Origin: Actinomycetes bacterium
Lineage (GTDB): Bacteria; Actinomycetota; Actinomycetes; Actinomycetales; Cellulomonadaceae
Length of the DNA: 7,679 nt
Assembly: GCA_023430425.1 (NCBI GenBank)
Contig: JAEZAR010000073.1
Span: 1 to 7,679 of the forward strand
Direction: 5' to 3'
Position 1 is the stretch's first letter, and each line of letters begins with the position of its first letter. Positions 1 through 6,147 of the stretch are shown here, piece by piece. The notes beneath the pieces are model-generated. The model saw nothing but the letters and a program-made list of their open reading frames with translations, ran no database searches and was not told the DNA's origin. The position numbers were made by a program, and so were the translations under genes.

Positions 1-356
1 CGCAGCCAGGTGCGGGCCAGGTCCTCGACAGTGATCCGCCCGCCCTTGTCGATGATCGCGGTCACGGCCAGGCGGTAGCGCTCGTGGCCGTCCTCGCTCA
101 TCCCCGGGGGCCGGTCGTGCACGTGCCCCACGAACGGGTACCCCCACTCCTGCTCCATCCGCGCGTCGCCGTTCGGCTGACGGGTGCCCCACGAGCTGCT
201 CTTGTCCTTCTGGGGCAGCAGCTCCGTGACGAGCCCGTAGCGCTCCTCGATCTGACGCCAGGTCATCCCCTCGACGACGTCCCCCATGGAGTTGGCGATC
301 GTCGTCGCCGCCTCCACCCCGTAGATCTTGTCGAACAGCGACGGTGCGCTCGTCAT
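1..356 (-). CDS. ADP-ribosylglycohydrolase-family protein, N-terminal part (runs off window)
   Basis: The reverse strand reads open from ATG at 356 to the window edge, giving 118 complete codons; the 3' end is missing. A strong Shine-Dalgarno GAGGAGG lies at 373-367, 10 nt before the ATG, and fixes the start. The protein begins MTSAPSLFDKIYGVEAAT and shows SMGDVVEG (residues 23-30), the family's N-terminal GD helix. HDRPPGMSEDGHER (about residues 80-93) sits where ARH enzymes carry the TDDT-like first metal motif; here it reads SEDG. The protein is a paralogue of the complete gene starting at 700. By eye, 26 of the first 49 aligned residues match, and 29 of 39 match around the SEDG motif; the loop between is longer here (about residues 50-78). 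ARH enzymes cleave ADP-ribose or related N/O-glycosidic bonds with two Mg2+ ions. Cytoplasmic; no signal peptide is seen. The true substrate is unknown, and the context suggests sugar metabolism. The family call is confident, the function is not. Confidence 0.85.
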   Translation of the reverse strand, partial: MTSAPSLFDKIYGVEAATTIANSMGDVVEGMTWRQIEERYGLVTELLPQKDKSSSWGTRQPNGDARMEQEWGYPFVGHVHDRPPGMSEDGHERYRLAVTAIIDKGGRITVEDLARTWL

Positions 357-464
357 GGTGCGTGGGCCTCCTCGCCACGCCCGCCAGGCGCGGCTCTCCC
401 TCGTGCGGCGGCGGTGCGGCGCCGGGCTGATCTGCGACGACGCCGTCATCCAGTCGTTTGGCAT

Positions 465-477
465 ACGGTATTCCGGA
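465..477 (+). repeat. Left arm of 13-bp inverted repeat overlapping the leftward -10 box
   Basis: ACGGTATTCCGGA at this position is the exact reverse complement of 586-598. It covers the -10 hexamer of the leftward promoter. The internal CGGTATTCCG is itself nearly palindromic, so each arm may be a complete operator bound by a dimer. It is probably the binding site of a transcription factor controlling both divergent genes; GntR/FCD- or IclR-type regulators are possible but not shown. Confidence 0.65.
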
Positions 478-493
478 CACCGTAGACGGTCAA
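465..493 (-). promoter_or_regulatory. Predicted promoter of the leftward ARH-family gene
   Basis: Read on the reverse strand, a TTGACC -35 box lies at 493-488 and, after a 17-bp spacer, a TACCGT -10 box (TAnnnT) at 470-465. Transcription would begin near 458, giving a leader of about 100 nt to the ATG at 356. The -10 box lies inside one arm of the 13-bp inverted repeat (465-477), so a protein bound there would block the promoter. This is a consensus match made by eye, strengthened by the nearly identical, mirrored arrangement on the other side. Confidence 0.55.
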
Positions 494-533
494 TACGCAC
501 GGTGCCCGCGCAGCAGGTACCGTGTGTGGTGGA

Positions 534-549
534 ACCGAAACGTTTCGGT
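534..549. promoter_or_regulatory. Perfect 16-bp palindrome, LacI-family-type operator
   Basis: ACCGAAACGTTTCGGT is its own reverse complement across all 16 positions, with the central CG at 541-542. The core GAAACGTTTC, with a central CpG flanked by AAA/TTT, is the typical form of LacI/GalR-family operators. The site ends 19 bp before the rightward -35 and begins 40 bp upstream of the leftward -35, so it could act on both promoters by looping, or as an upstream activator or repressor site. The regulator gene is not in the window. The symmetry is certain; the family assignment is inferred from form. Confidence 0.7.
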
Positions 550-568
550 ACACGGTCGATCGTAGCCC

Positions 569-598
569 TTGACCTGCATCCTGAATCCGGAATACCGT
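569..598 (+). promoter_or_regulatory. Predicted promoter of the rightward ARH / transporter / catabolic operon
   Basis: A TTGACC -35 box lies at 569-574 and a TACCGT -10 box (TAnnnT) at 593-598, with an 18-bp spacer. Both hexamers are identical to those of the opposing promoter. Transcription would begin near 604-607. That is close to the in-frame ATG at 607, so a leaderless start is conceivable; otherwise the leader to GTG 700 is about 95 nt. The -10 lies inside the second arm of the inverted repeat (586-598). No other good promoter was found before the downstream plus-strand genes, so this one may drive all of them. Confidence 0.55.
586..598 (-). repeat. Right arm of 13-bp inverted repeat overlapping the rightward -10 box
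   Basis: TCCGGAATACCGT is the exact reverse complement of 465-477 and covers the -10 hexamer of the rightward promoter. Its position relative to its own promoter is the same as that of the left arm, as expected if one regulator represses both genes. The match ends sharply on both sides, which argues for a selected binding site over a leftover from duplication of the whole promoter. Confidence 0.65.
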
Positions 599-699
599 CG
601 GTCCGCATGGAGGTCCGTAGCGGCTGGGAGCCCCAGCCAGAAACCAAGGGAACGTGGGCGTCGAGCGACGAAGGTGCGCCGGGCGGCCACGGCACAGCA

Positions 700-1818
700 G
701 TGGCCGAGAACCCCGGGAGCGCGTCGCTCCTCGACCGCATCGTCGCGGTCGAGGTCGCCGCCACCGTCGGCCACTCGATGGGCGACGTCACCGAGATCAT
801 GGACTGGACGGAGATCGAGGCCCAGTACGGCCTCGTCACGACCATGCTCCCGCAGCCGGGCAAGTGGGGGGACAAGAAGCCCAACCTCCCCACCGTCCGC
901 GGCTACCCGTCCCTCTACCAGGTCCACGACCGGCCCCCGGGCATGAGCGAGGACGGCCACGAGCGGCACCGCCTCACGGCGACCGCCGTCATCGAGAAGG
1001 GAGGGCGCGTCGGCGTCGAGGACGTCGCCCGGATCTGGGTCCGCGACATCGACCCGGCGAAGTTCGGGATCCTGCTCGGTGCCCAGGACCAGGTCATCTA
1101 CTACTCGGCCAAGGCGGGCGTGCCGCCGTGGGAGATCGGCAAGTTCGCCTACTTCACCGGCGCGTGGGGCGTCACCGCGATGATGATCCCGGTCGGGGTC
1201 GTCAACGCGGGCAACCCCGACCAGGCCGCCCAGGACGCGTTCGACGTCGGGCGGCTGAAGGACCAGGCCGGGGTCAACGGGAACTACGCCCTCGAGGTCG
1301 CCTCGGCCGTCGCAGCCGGGGTCGCCGAGGGCCTCGGCGCCGGCTCGACGGTGCGCAGCGTCATCGAGGCCGCGCTCGCGCGGCTCTCGCCCGTCCCCCG
1401 GGCCGAGGTCGAGCGGATCCTCGAGTACCTGCCCGAGGGGTCGGACTGGCGTGGCCTGCGCCGGCTGCTCGACGAGGAGTACAAGGGCCGGACCATCCTC
1501 TGGCCGGTCGAGACGCTCGGCACGGCGCTGGCCTGCGTGCACGTGACGCAGGGGAACCCGTTCGAGGCCGTCGTCGGCGCCGTGAACCTGGGCCGTGACA
1601 CGGACGGCCGTGCGTGCGTGGCCGGGGCGCTCAGCGCGTCCCTCACCGGCACGTCCGGCCTGCCCCCCGAGTGGGAGCAGACGATCTCCGAGCAGGTCGT
1701 CGACGACCCCTACACCGTCTCCCGGCGGACGCCGCGCGAGACCGGGGAGGGCCTGCTCCGGGCGGTCCAGGGCAACCTCGCGCAGCTCCGACGGCAGCTG
1801 GACCGCGTCGCGACCTGA
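700..1818 (+). CDS. ADP-ribosylglycohydrolase-family protein (complete, 372 aa)
   Basis: The GTG at 700 is chosen because the protein then begins level with its divergent paralogue (LLDRIVAVEVAAT against LFDKIYGVEAAT). The ribosome-binding site is weak, and an in-frame ATG at 607 could give 403 aa with a low-complexity N-terminal extension. Motifs: SMGDVTE (residues 26-32); HDRPPGMSEDGHER (76-89) at the first metal site; GNPFEAVVGAVNLGRDTDGR (285-304) with D300 and D302 at the second. GRDTDGRACVAGAL is the clearest family signature. Compared with canonical enzymes such as human ARH3 (T-D-D and D-T-D-T ligands), E84 replaces the first Asp and G303 replaces the Thr, so metal binding or substrate may differ. 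ARH proteins hydrolyse ADP-ribosyl or related glycosidic bonds in the cytoplasm. The gene lies 95 nt before a sugar transporter operon on the same strand, which suggests a role in catabolism of the imported carbohydrate. Family confident; activity unknown. Confidence 0.85.
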   Translation: MAENPGSASLLDRIVAVEVAATVGHSMGDVTEIMDWTEIEAQYGLVTTMLPQPGKWGDKKPNLPTVRGYPSLYQVHDRPPGMSEDGHERHRLTATAVIEKGGRVGVEDVARIWVRDIDPAKFGILLGAQDQVIYYSAKAGVPPWEIGKFAYFTGAWGVTAMMIPVGVVNAGNPDQAAQDAFDVGRLKDQAGVNGNYALEVASAVAAGVAEGLGAGSTVRSVIEAALARLSPVPRAEVERILEYLPEGSDWRGLRRLLDEEYKGRTILWPVETLGTALACVHVTQGNPFEAVVGAVNLGRDTDGRACVAGALSASLTGTSGLPPEWEQTISEQVVDDPYTVSRRTPRETGEGLLRAVQGNLAQLRRQLDRVAT

Positions 1819-1826
1819 CCCTTGAC

Positions 1827-1850
1827 GCCGGCCCCGCACGCGGGCCCGGC
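1827..1850 (+). other. GC-rich hairpin in the gap before the binding-protein gene
   Basis: The transcript can fold into a stem of 5 plus 4 base pairs, with one C-C mismatch and a 4-nt loop (arms 1827-1836 and 1841-1850). There is no T-run after it, so it is not a classical intrinsic terminator. It starts 9 nt after the ARH stop codon. It could be a partial terminator or an RNA-stability element that raises binding-protein mRNA relative to the upstream gene, an arrangement common in sugar ABC operons. A chance hairpin is possible in DNA this GC-rich. Confidence 0.35.
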
Positions 1851-1900
1851 ATGACGACAACGCACCGCAACCCCCGGCACGACCCCCCGCAAGCGTCTCG

Positions 1901-1908
1901 AGGAGGAG
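1901..1908 (+). promoter_or_regulatory. Strong ribosome binding site of the binding-protein gene
   Basis: AGGAGGAG ends 5 nt before ATG 1914. It is the best Shine-Dalgarno on the plus strand of this window and fixes the start of the lipoprotein. A stronger site than those of the neighbouring permeases fits the need for excess binding protein over membrane subunits. Confidence 0.8.
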
Positions 1909-1913
1909 ACAGC

Positions 1914-3251
1914 ATGAACGCACGGACGACACGACGTCGCACGGCAGTCAGACTCGCGGCGATCACGGCGGTAGCGGCCCTGAGCCTCGCCGCATGTGGC
2001 ACCGCCGCCGACGAGGAGCCGAGCGGCGGTGACGACGGCGACGGCGGCGAGACCGCCGAGGGAGCCGAGCCCGTCACGCTCCGTATCGCCTGGTCGGGCT
2101 CCGACGACCGCACGCGGCGCACGCAGGAGGCGCTCGACCTGTACATGGAGCGCAACCCGCACGTCACCGTCGAGGTGGAGTTCACGACCTCGACGAACTT
2201 CTGGGACCGCCTGACGACCCAGGTCGCGGGCGGGAACGCCCCGGACATCATCCAGATGTCGGGCCAGGTGCTCGCCCAGTACGCGACCAGCGACGTCCTG
2301 CTCGACGTCGAGCCGTACATCGGCGAGCAGGTGAACCTGGACGGCTGGGAGCAGGAGCTCCTCGACCGGCAGACGGTGGACGGGACGCTGTACGGCGTGC
2401 CGCCGGGCGTCGACGGCCACGCGATCCTGTTCGACGCCACCAAGCTGGCCGAGCTCGGGATCGACCCGCCCGCCGAGGACTGGACCTGGTCCGACTACGG
2501 CGACCTCGTCCGCGAGATCAAGGCGGCGGCCGGCGACCAGTACTGGGGCAGCGAGGACGGCGGGCCGCAGTACGAGGTGCTGCAGACCTTCCTCGCCCAG
2601 CGCGGCAAGTACATGTTCGACGACGGCGAGCTCGGGTTCACCCGGGACGACGTCGCGGAGCTGTGGGGCATGTTCGGCGAGCTCCAGGCGGAGGGCGTCA
2701 TCGTCCCGCCGCAGGTCCAGACCGAGTACGGCGCCAACCCGGAGAACTCCGGCATCGTCCAGGGGTACGCGGCGATGGACTTCACGACGTCCAGCCAGTT
2801 CACCAACTTCGTCGGCCTGAGCCCGAACGAGGTGGGCATCACCACCTACCCGTTCGGCGACGACGGCGAGCCCGGGCAGGTGTGGCGGGCAGGCCTGGCG
2901 TGGAGCGTGACGCGCACGAGCGCGCACCCGGAGGAGGCGCTCAAGCTCGTGGACTTCCTCGTCAACGACCCGGACGCGGCGGAGATCCTGCTGACCTCGC
3001 GCGGCGTCCCGGCGTCGCCGGCGGTGCGCGAGCAGGTGCGCGAGCTCGTCGACGAGACCGAGCAGAAGTCGTTCGACCACCTCGCCACGGTCCAGGGCTA
3101 CGACGCGGAGATCACGCCGCTCCTGCCCGTCGGCTTCGGCGACTTCAACGACGCCTACCAGCGGCTCTACTACGAGTACGCGTTCGGCCGGCTGTCCCTC
3201 GACGAGGCCGTCGACCAGTTCATGTCCGAGGCCGCGGCGGCGATCGGCTGA
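1914..3251 (+). CDS. Sugar ABC transporter substrate-binding lipoprotein (CUT1 / SBP_bac_1 family)
   Basis: A 445-residue extracellular solute-binding protein that should capture a carbohydrate outside the membrane and hand it to the two permeases encoded next. The N-terminus is a lipoprotein signal peptide: Arg-rich start (residues 4-13), hydrophobic stretch (14-27) and lipobox LAAC with lipidated Cys28. A Gly/Asp/Glu-rich linker (29-53) follows, then the folded domain beginning VTLRIAWSGSDDR. Typical family features include NPHVTVEVEF, APDIIQMSG and YGVPPGVDGHAILFD, and a C-terminal helical region ending SEAAAAIG. Length is normal for the family. The start is fixed by the AGGAGGAG site. The stop lies 2 nt before the first permease start, so translation is probably coupled. 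The natural ligand cannot be read from sequence; the downstream enzymes point to a sugar or sugar-acid-containing glycoside. Confidence 0.93.
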   Translation: MNARTTRRRTAVRLAAITAVAALSLAACGTAADEEPSGGDDGDGGETAEGAEPVTLRIAWSGSDDRTRRTQEALDLYMERNPHVTVEVEFTTSTNFWDRLTTQVAGGNAPDIIQMSGQVLAQYATSDVLLDVEPYIGEQVNLDGWEQELLDRQTVDGTLYGVPPGVDGHAILFDATKLAELGIDPPAEDWTWSDYGDLVREIKAAAGDQYWGSEDGGPQYEVLQTFLAQRGKYMFDDGELGFTRDDVAELWGMFGELQAEGVIVPPQVQTEYGANPENSGIVQGYAAMDFTTSSQFTNFVGLSPNEVGITTYPFGDDGEPGQVWRAGLAWSVTRTSAHPEEALKLVDFLVNDPDAAEILLTSRGVPASPAVREQVRELVDETEQKSFDHLATVQGYDAEITPLLPVGFGDFNDAYQRLYYEYAFGRLSLDEAVDQFMSEAAAAIG

Positions 3252-3253
3252 GC

Positions 3254-4231
3254 ATGGCCGTCCCGACGCTGAGCAAGCACGGCGCGCGCGCCGGGTCCGG
3301 GCTGGGTGACCAGCCCGGGCCCGGCGGGCGGGGACGCCGCCCGCGCAAGGCCATGAGCGAGGGCCTGGCGGGGTACCTGTTCCTGCTGCCCTGGTTCGTC
3401 GGGCTCCTCGTCATCGTGCTCGGGCCGATGGTGGCCTCGCTGTACCTGTCGTTCACCGACTACAACCCCCTGGGCTCCCCGGAGTGGGTCGGGCTGGAGA
3501 ACTACGCCCGGCTGGGGGAGGACCCCCGCTACCTGAAGTCGGTCGGGGTCACGGCGACGTACGTGCTCGTCTCGGTGCCGCTCCAGCTGGCGTTCGCCCT
3601 GCTGCTCGCCCTCCTGCTCGACAAGGGGCTGCGGGGCCTCGCGTTCTACCGGTCGGTGTTCTACCTGCCGTCGCTCCTCGGCACGTCGGTGGCCATCGCC
3701 CTGCTCTGGCGGCAGGTCTTCGGCGGCCGCGGCCTGCTCAACCAGGTGCTGCGGGCCGTCGGGGTGGACAACCCGCCGAGCTGGATCGCCAACCCCGACA
3801 CCGCCGTGTACACCCTCGTCGCCCTCGCGGTGTGGATGTTCGGCGCCCCGATGATCATCTTCCTGGCGGGGCTCCGGCAGATCCCGACGATGTACTACGA
3901 GGCCGCGGCGGTCGACGGCGCGGGTGCGCTGCGGCGGTTCTTCAGCATCACCCTGCCGCTCCTCACGCCGGTGATCTTCTTCAACCTCGTGCTGCAGATG
4001 ATCGGGGCGTTCCAGGCCTTCACGCCGGCCTACGTCATCAGCGACGGGCTGGGGGGGCCGGTGGACTCCACGCTCTTCTACACGCTCTACCTCTACCAGG
4101 AGGGCTTCACGAGCTTCCGGATGGGATATGCGTCCGCGATGGCCTGGGTGCTGCTCGGTGTCATCGCCATCTTCACCGCACTGCAGTTCCTCGTCTCGAG
4201 GTTCTGGGTCTTCTACGGGGACGAGAGGTGA
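3254..4231 (+). CDS. Sugar ABC transporter permease, MalF/UgpA-like (CUT1)
   Basis: A 325-residue inner-membrane permease, one half of the heterodimeric channel. A basic, Gly/Pro-rich cytoplasmic N-terminal tail (1-34) precedes six predicted membrane segments near residues 39-62, 99-121, 135-155, 186-208, 234-256 and 293-316. The EAA loop that docks with the ATPase is EAAAVDGAGALRRFFSITLP (216-235), with the conserved EAA---G pattern. The start at ATG 3254 follows the binding-protein stop by 2 nt and lacks a strong ribosome-binding site, so coupling is likely. A second in-frame ATG at 3353 (MSEGLAG) would remove the tail without touching the membrane core. The C-terminus YGDER ends 5 nt before the next permease ATG. 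No ATP-binding subunit is encoded nearby. Confidence 0.93.
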   Translation: MAVPTLSKHGARAGSGLGDQPGPGGRGRRPRKAMSEGLAGYLFLLPWFVGLLVIVLGPMVASLYLSFTDYNPLGSPEWVGLENYARLGEDPRYLKSVGVTATYVLVSVPLQLAFALLLALLLDKGLRGLAFYRSVFYLPSLLGTSVAIALLWRQVFGGRGLLNQVLRAVGVDNPPSWIANPDTAVYTLVALAVWMFGAPMIIFLAGLRQIPTMYYEAAAVDGAGALRRFFSITLPLLTPVIFFNLVLQMIGAFQAFTPAYVISDGLGGPVDSTLFYTLYLYQEGFTSFRMGYASAMAWVLLGVIAIFTALQFLVSRFWVFYGDER

Positions 4232-4236
4232 GCGCG

Positions 4237-5124
4237 ATGACGGTGCTCCGCGACGTCGTCGGCGTCCGGCCGCGGGGCCGGCGGCGACCGGCCGAGGGGC
4301 GGGGGCGACCCCGCGTCGTCCGGCACCTGTTCCTGTCCGCCGCCGCGCTGGTGATGCTCTACCCGCTGCTGTGGATGGTCTCCAGCTCGTTCAAGCCCGA
4401 GCAGGAGATCTTCAGCGACCCCGGCCTGCTGCCGAGCTCGGTCACGCTGGACAACTACGTCGAGGGGTGGACCGGGCTGCGGATCCCGTTCTCCGTCTTC
4501 TTCATGAACTCGTTCATCGTGGTCATCGGCTGCATCGTCGGGAACCTGCTCGCGTGCTCCCTCGCGGCGTACGCCTTCGCCCGGCTCAACTTCCCGCTGC
4601 GCAACCTGTGGTTCGTGGTGATGCTCGGCACGCTGATGCTCCCGCACCACGTGCTCCTCATCCCCCAGTACGTGCTCTTCTCGGAGCTGGGCTGGGTCAA
4701 CACGTTCCTGCCGCTGATCGTGCCGAAGTTCCTCGCCACCGACGCGTTCTTCATCTTCCTCATGGTCCAGTTCATCCGCGGGCTGCCCGCCGAGATCGAC
4801 GAGGCCGCGCGGATCGACGGCTGCGGGTGGTTCGGCATCTACTGGCGGGTGATCATGCCGCTCACCCTGCCGGCGCTGGCGACCACGGCGATCTTCACGT
4901 TCATCTGGACCTGGAACGACTTCCTCTCGCCCCTGATCTACCTGAGCCAGCCCGACAAGTACACCGTCCCCCTGGCCCTGCGCGCGTTCATGGACGCGGA
5001 GAGCGGGTCCTCCTGGGGACAGCTGTTCGCCATGTCGGTCCTGTCGCTGGGCCCGATCTTCGGCTTCTTCCTGACGGCGCAGAAGTACCTGGTCCGCGGC
5101 GTCGCGACGACGGGGCTGAAGTGA
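4237..5124 (+). CDS. Sugar ABC transporter permease, MalG/UgpE-like (CUT1)
   Basis: A 295-residue inner-membrane permease partnering the preceding one. After a basic N-terminal tail (1-30), six hydrophobic segments are predicted near 31-51, 90-117, 123-148, 155-180, 208-227 and 262-283. The EAA loop is EIDEAARIDGCGWFGIYWRV (186-205), followed by IMPLTLPAL. The end, YLVRGVATTGLK, is the usual MalG-type C-terminal tail. ATG 4237 is chosen because AGAGGTGA just upstream (4225-4232) is a good ribosome-binding site. A GTG at 4228, overlapping the previous stop, is an alternative start adding three residues. Close coupling to the first permease supports equal subunit synthesis. Confidence 0.93.
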   Translation: MTVLRDVVGVRPRGRRRPAEGRGRPRVVRHLFLSAAALVMLYPLLWMVSSSFKPEQEIFSDPGLLPSSVTLDNYVEGWTGLRIPFSVFFMNSFIVVIGCIVGNLLACSLAAYAFARLNFPLRNLWFVVMLGTLMLPHHVLLIPQYVLFSELGWVNTFLPLIVPKFLATDAFFIFLMVQFIRGLPAEIDEAARIDGCGWFGIYWRVIMPLTLPALATTAIFTFIWTWNDFLSPLIYLSQPDKYTVPLALRAFMDAESGSSWGQLFAMSVLSLGPIFGFFLTAQKYLVRGVATTGLK

Positions 5125-5159
5125 GCGCCCCCACACCGACCGAACGGAGACCGGAACCG

Positions 5160-6134
5160 ATGCGCAGCACCACCCCGCTCGCGGGGACCGACCTGGAGAT
5201 CGGCCGGGTCGTCCTCGGCACGATGACCTTCGGCGGGCAGGTCGACGAGGCGACGGCCCGGGAGATGGTCGCCGTCGCCCGGGAGGCGGGCGCCACCATG
5301 GTCGACACCTCCAACAACTACGCGGGCGGGGAGTCGGAGGAGATCCTCGGCCGGGTGATCGCACCCTTTCGCGACGAGGTCGTGCTCGCGACCAAGGGCG
5401 GCAGCCACGTCGACCAGGCCGACGCCTCGGTGGCCGGTCTGCACCGCGCCGCGCTCCGGGCGGCCGTCGACGGGAGCCTGAGCCGCCTGGGCACGGACCG
5501 CATCGACGTGTACTACCTGCACCGCCCGGACCCCGCGACGCCGTTCGAGGAGACCCTCGGGGCGCTCGACGAGCTCGTGCGGGAGGGGAAGATCCGGCAC
5601 GTCGGCCAGTCCAACTTCGCGGCCTGGCAGGTGACGGAGATGATCGCGATCGCCCGGCGCGAGGGGTGGCCCGAGCCGCGGATCTCGCAGGCGATGTACA
5701 ACCTGCTCGGCCGGCGCATCGAGGCGGAGTACGCGGCGTGCGCCGAGCACCACGGGCTGACGACCATCGCCTACAACCCGCTGGCCGGCGGCCTGCTCAC
5801 GGGCAAGCACCGGCCCGACGCCGAGCCGCCGCCCGGCTCGCGCTTCTCCCGTCAGATCTACCGTGACCGGTACTGGCACCCCACCCTGTTCGCGGCGGTC
5901 GAGCGGCTGCGCGAGGTCTCCGAGGCCGCCGGCCTGTCGATGGTCGAGCTGGCGCTGCGCTGGGTCGTCCACCGCCCCGCGACGCACGCCGTCCTGCTCG
6001 GCGCGTCGAGCGTGGAGCAGCTGCGCGCGAACCTCACGGCGCTGTCGGGCGGTCCCCTGCCCCAGGACGTGCTCGCCGTGTGCGACGACATCTGGACCGA
6101 CGTCGGCGGGCCCGCCCCGCTCTACAACCGTTGA
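5160..6134 (+). CDS. Aldo-keto reductase family oxidoreductase
   Basis: A 324-residue soluble (beta/alpha)8-barrel oxidoreductase, probably NADPH-linked, converting a carbonyl and an alcohol on a sugar or sugar derivative. All four AKR catalytic residues are visible: D49 (MVDTSNNY), Y54 (NNYAGG), K79 (VVLATKGG) and H121 (YYLHRPDP). Further family signatures are GESEEILGR (57-65), [11 protein letters not shown] (143-153), SQAMYN (176-181), [10 protein letters not shown] (207-216) and the cofactor-binding [12 protein letters not shown] (281-292). The end, PAPLYNR, is typical. ATG 5160 is preceded by GGAGA at 5146-5150. A GTG at 5121 overlapping the permease stop would add 13 non-conserved residues. 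Lying between the transporter and the dehydratase, it probably performs a redox step on the imported compound or an intermediate. Direction and substrate are not determinable here. Confidence 0.9.
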   Translation: MRSTTPLAGTDLEIGRVVLGTMTFGGQVDEATAREMVAVAREAGATMVDTSNNYAGGESEEILGRVIAPFRDEVVLATKGGSHVDQADASVAGLHRAALRAAVDGSLSRLGTDRIDVYYLHRPDPATPFEETLGALDELVREGKIRHVGQSNFAAWQVTEMIAIARREGWPEPRISQAMYNLLGRRIEAEYAACAEHHGLTTIAYNPLAGGLLTGKHRPDAEPPPGSRFSRQIYRDRYWHPTLFAAVERLREVSEAAGLSMVELALRWVVHRPATHAVLLGASSVEQLRANLTALSGGPLPQDVLAVCDDIWTDVGGPAPLYNR

Positions 6135-6147
6135 GCGGAGCGCTGCC

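Larger units (their letters stand above)
357..699. promoter_or_regulatory. Divergent intergenic regulatory region between the two ARH-family genes
   Basis: This stretch separates two divergently read paralogues and I find no convincing gene in it. Open frames crossing it are extensions or shadows of the flanking genes. Its centre (about 450-600) is visibly less GC-rich than the flanks. It contains two facing-away promoters, one strong palindrome, a 13-bp inverted repeat and repeated ACGGT/ACCGT pentamers, each described separately. Both predicted transcripts would have leaders of roughly 95-100 nt before the chosen start codons. No attenuator hairpin with a T-run and no riboswitch was recognised in the leaders. 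Confidence 0.75.

Noticed and set aside
84..485. Forward open frame across the left ARH gene and the intergenic region
   Set aside because: It lies antisense to a conserved coding sequence and is His/Pro/Arg-rich; no ribosome-binding site or motif supports it.
1822..1850. TTGACG at 1822-1827 as the -35 of a separate promoter for the transporter genes
   Set aside because: No TAnnnT-type -10 box lies at 16-18 bp; the region there is a G/C run within the hairpin.
1827..1850. Rho-independent terminator after the ARH gene
   Set aside because: The stem is interrupted by a mismatch and is not followed by a T-run, and the next genes are on the same strand with no clear promoter of their own, so it is listed only as a hairpin.
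490..1932. Long reverse-strand open frame (about 480 codons) opposite the complete ARH gene
   Set aside because: It is Arg/Gly/Asp-rich with no recognisable motif, and it mirrors the codon pattern of the real gene. Long antisense open frames are expected in DNA this GC-rich.
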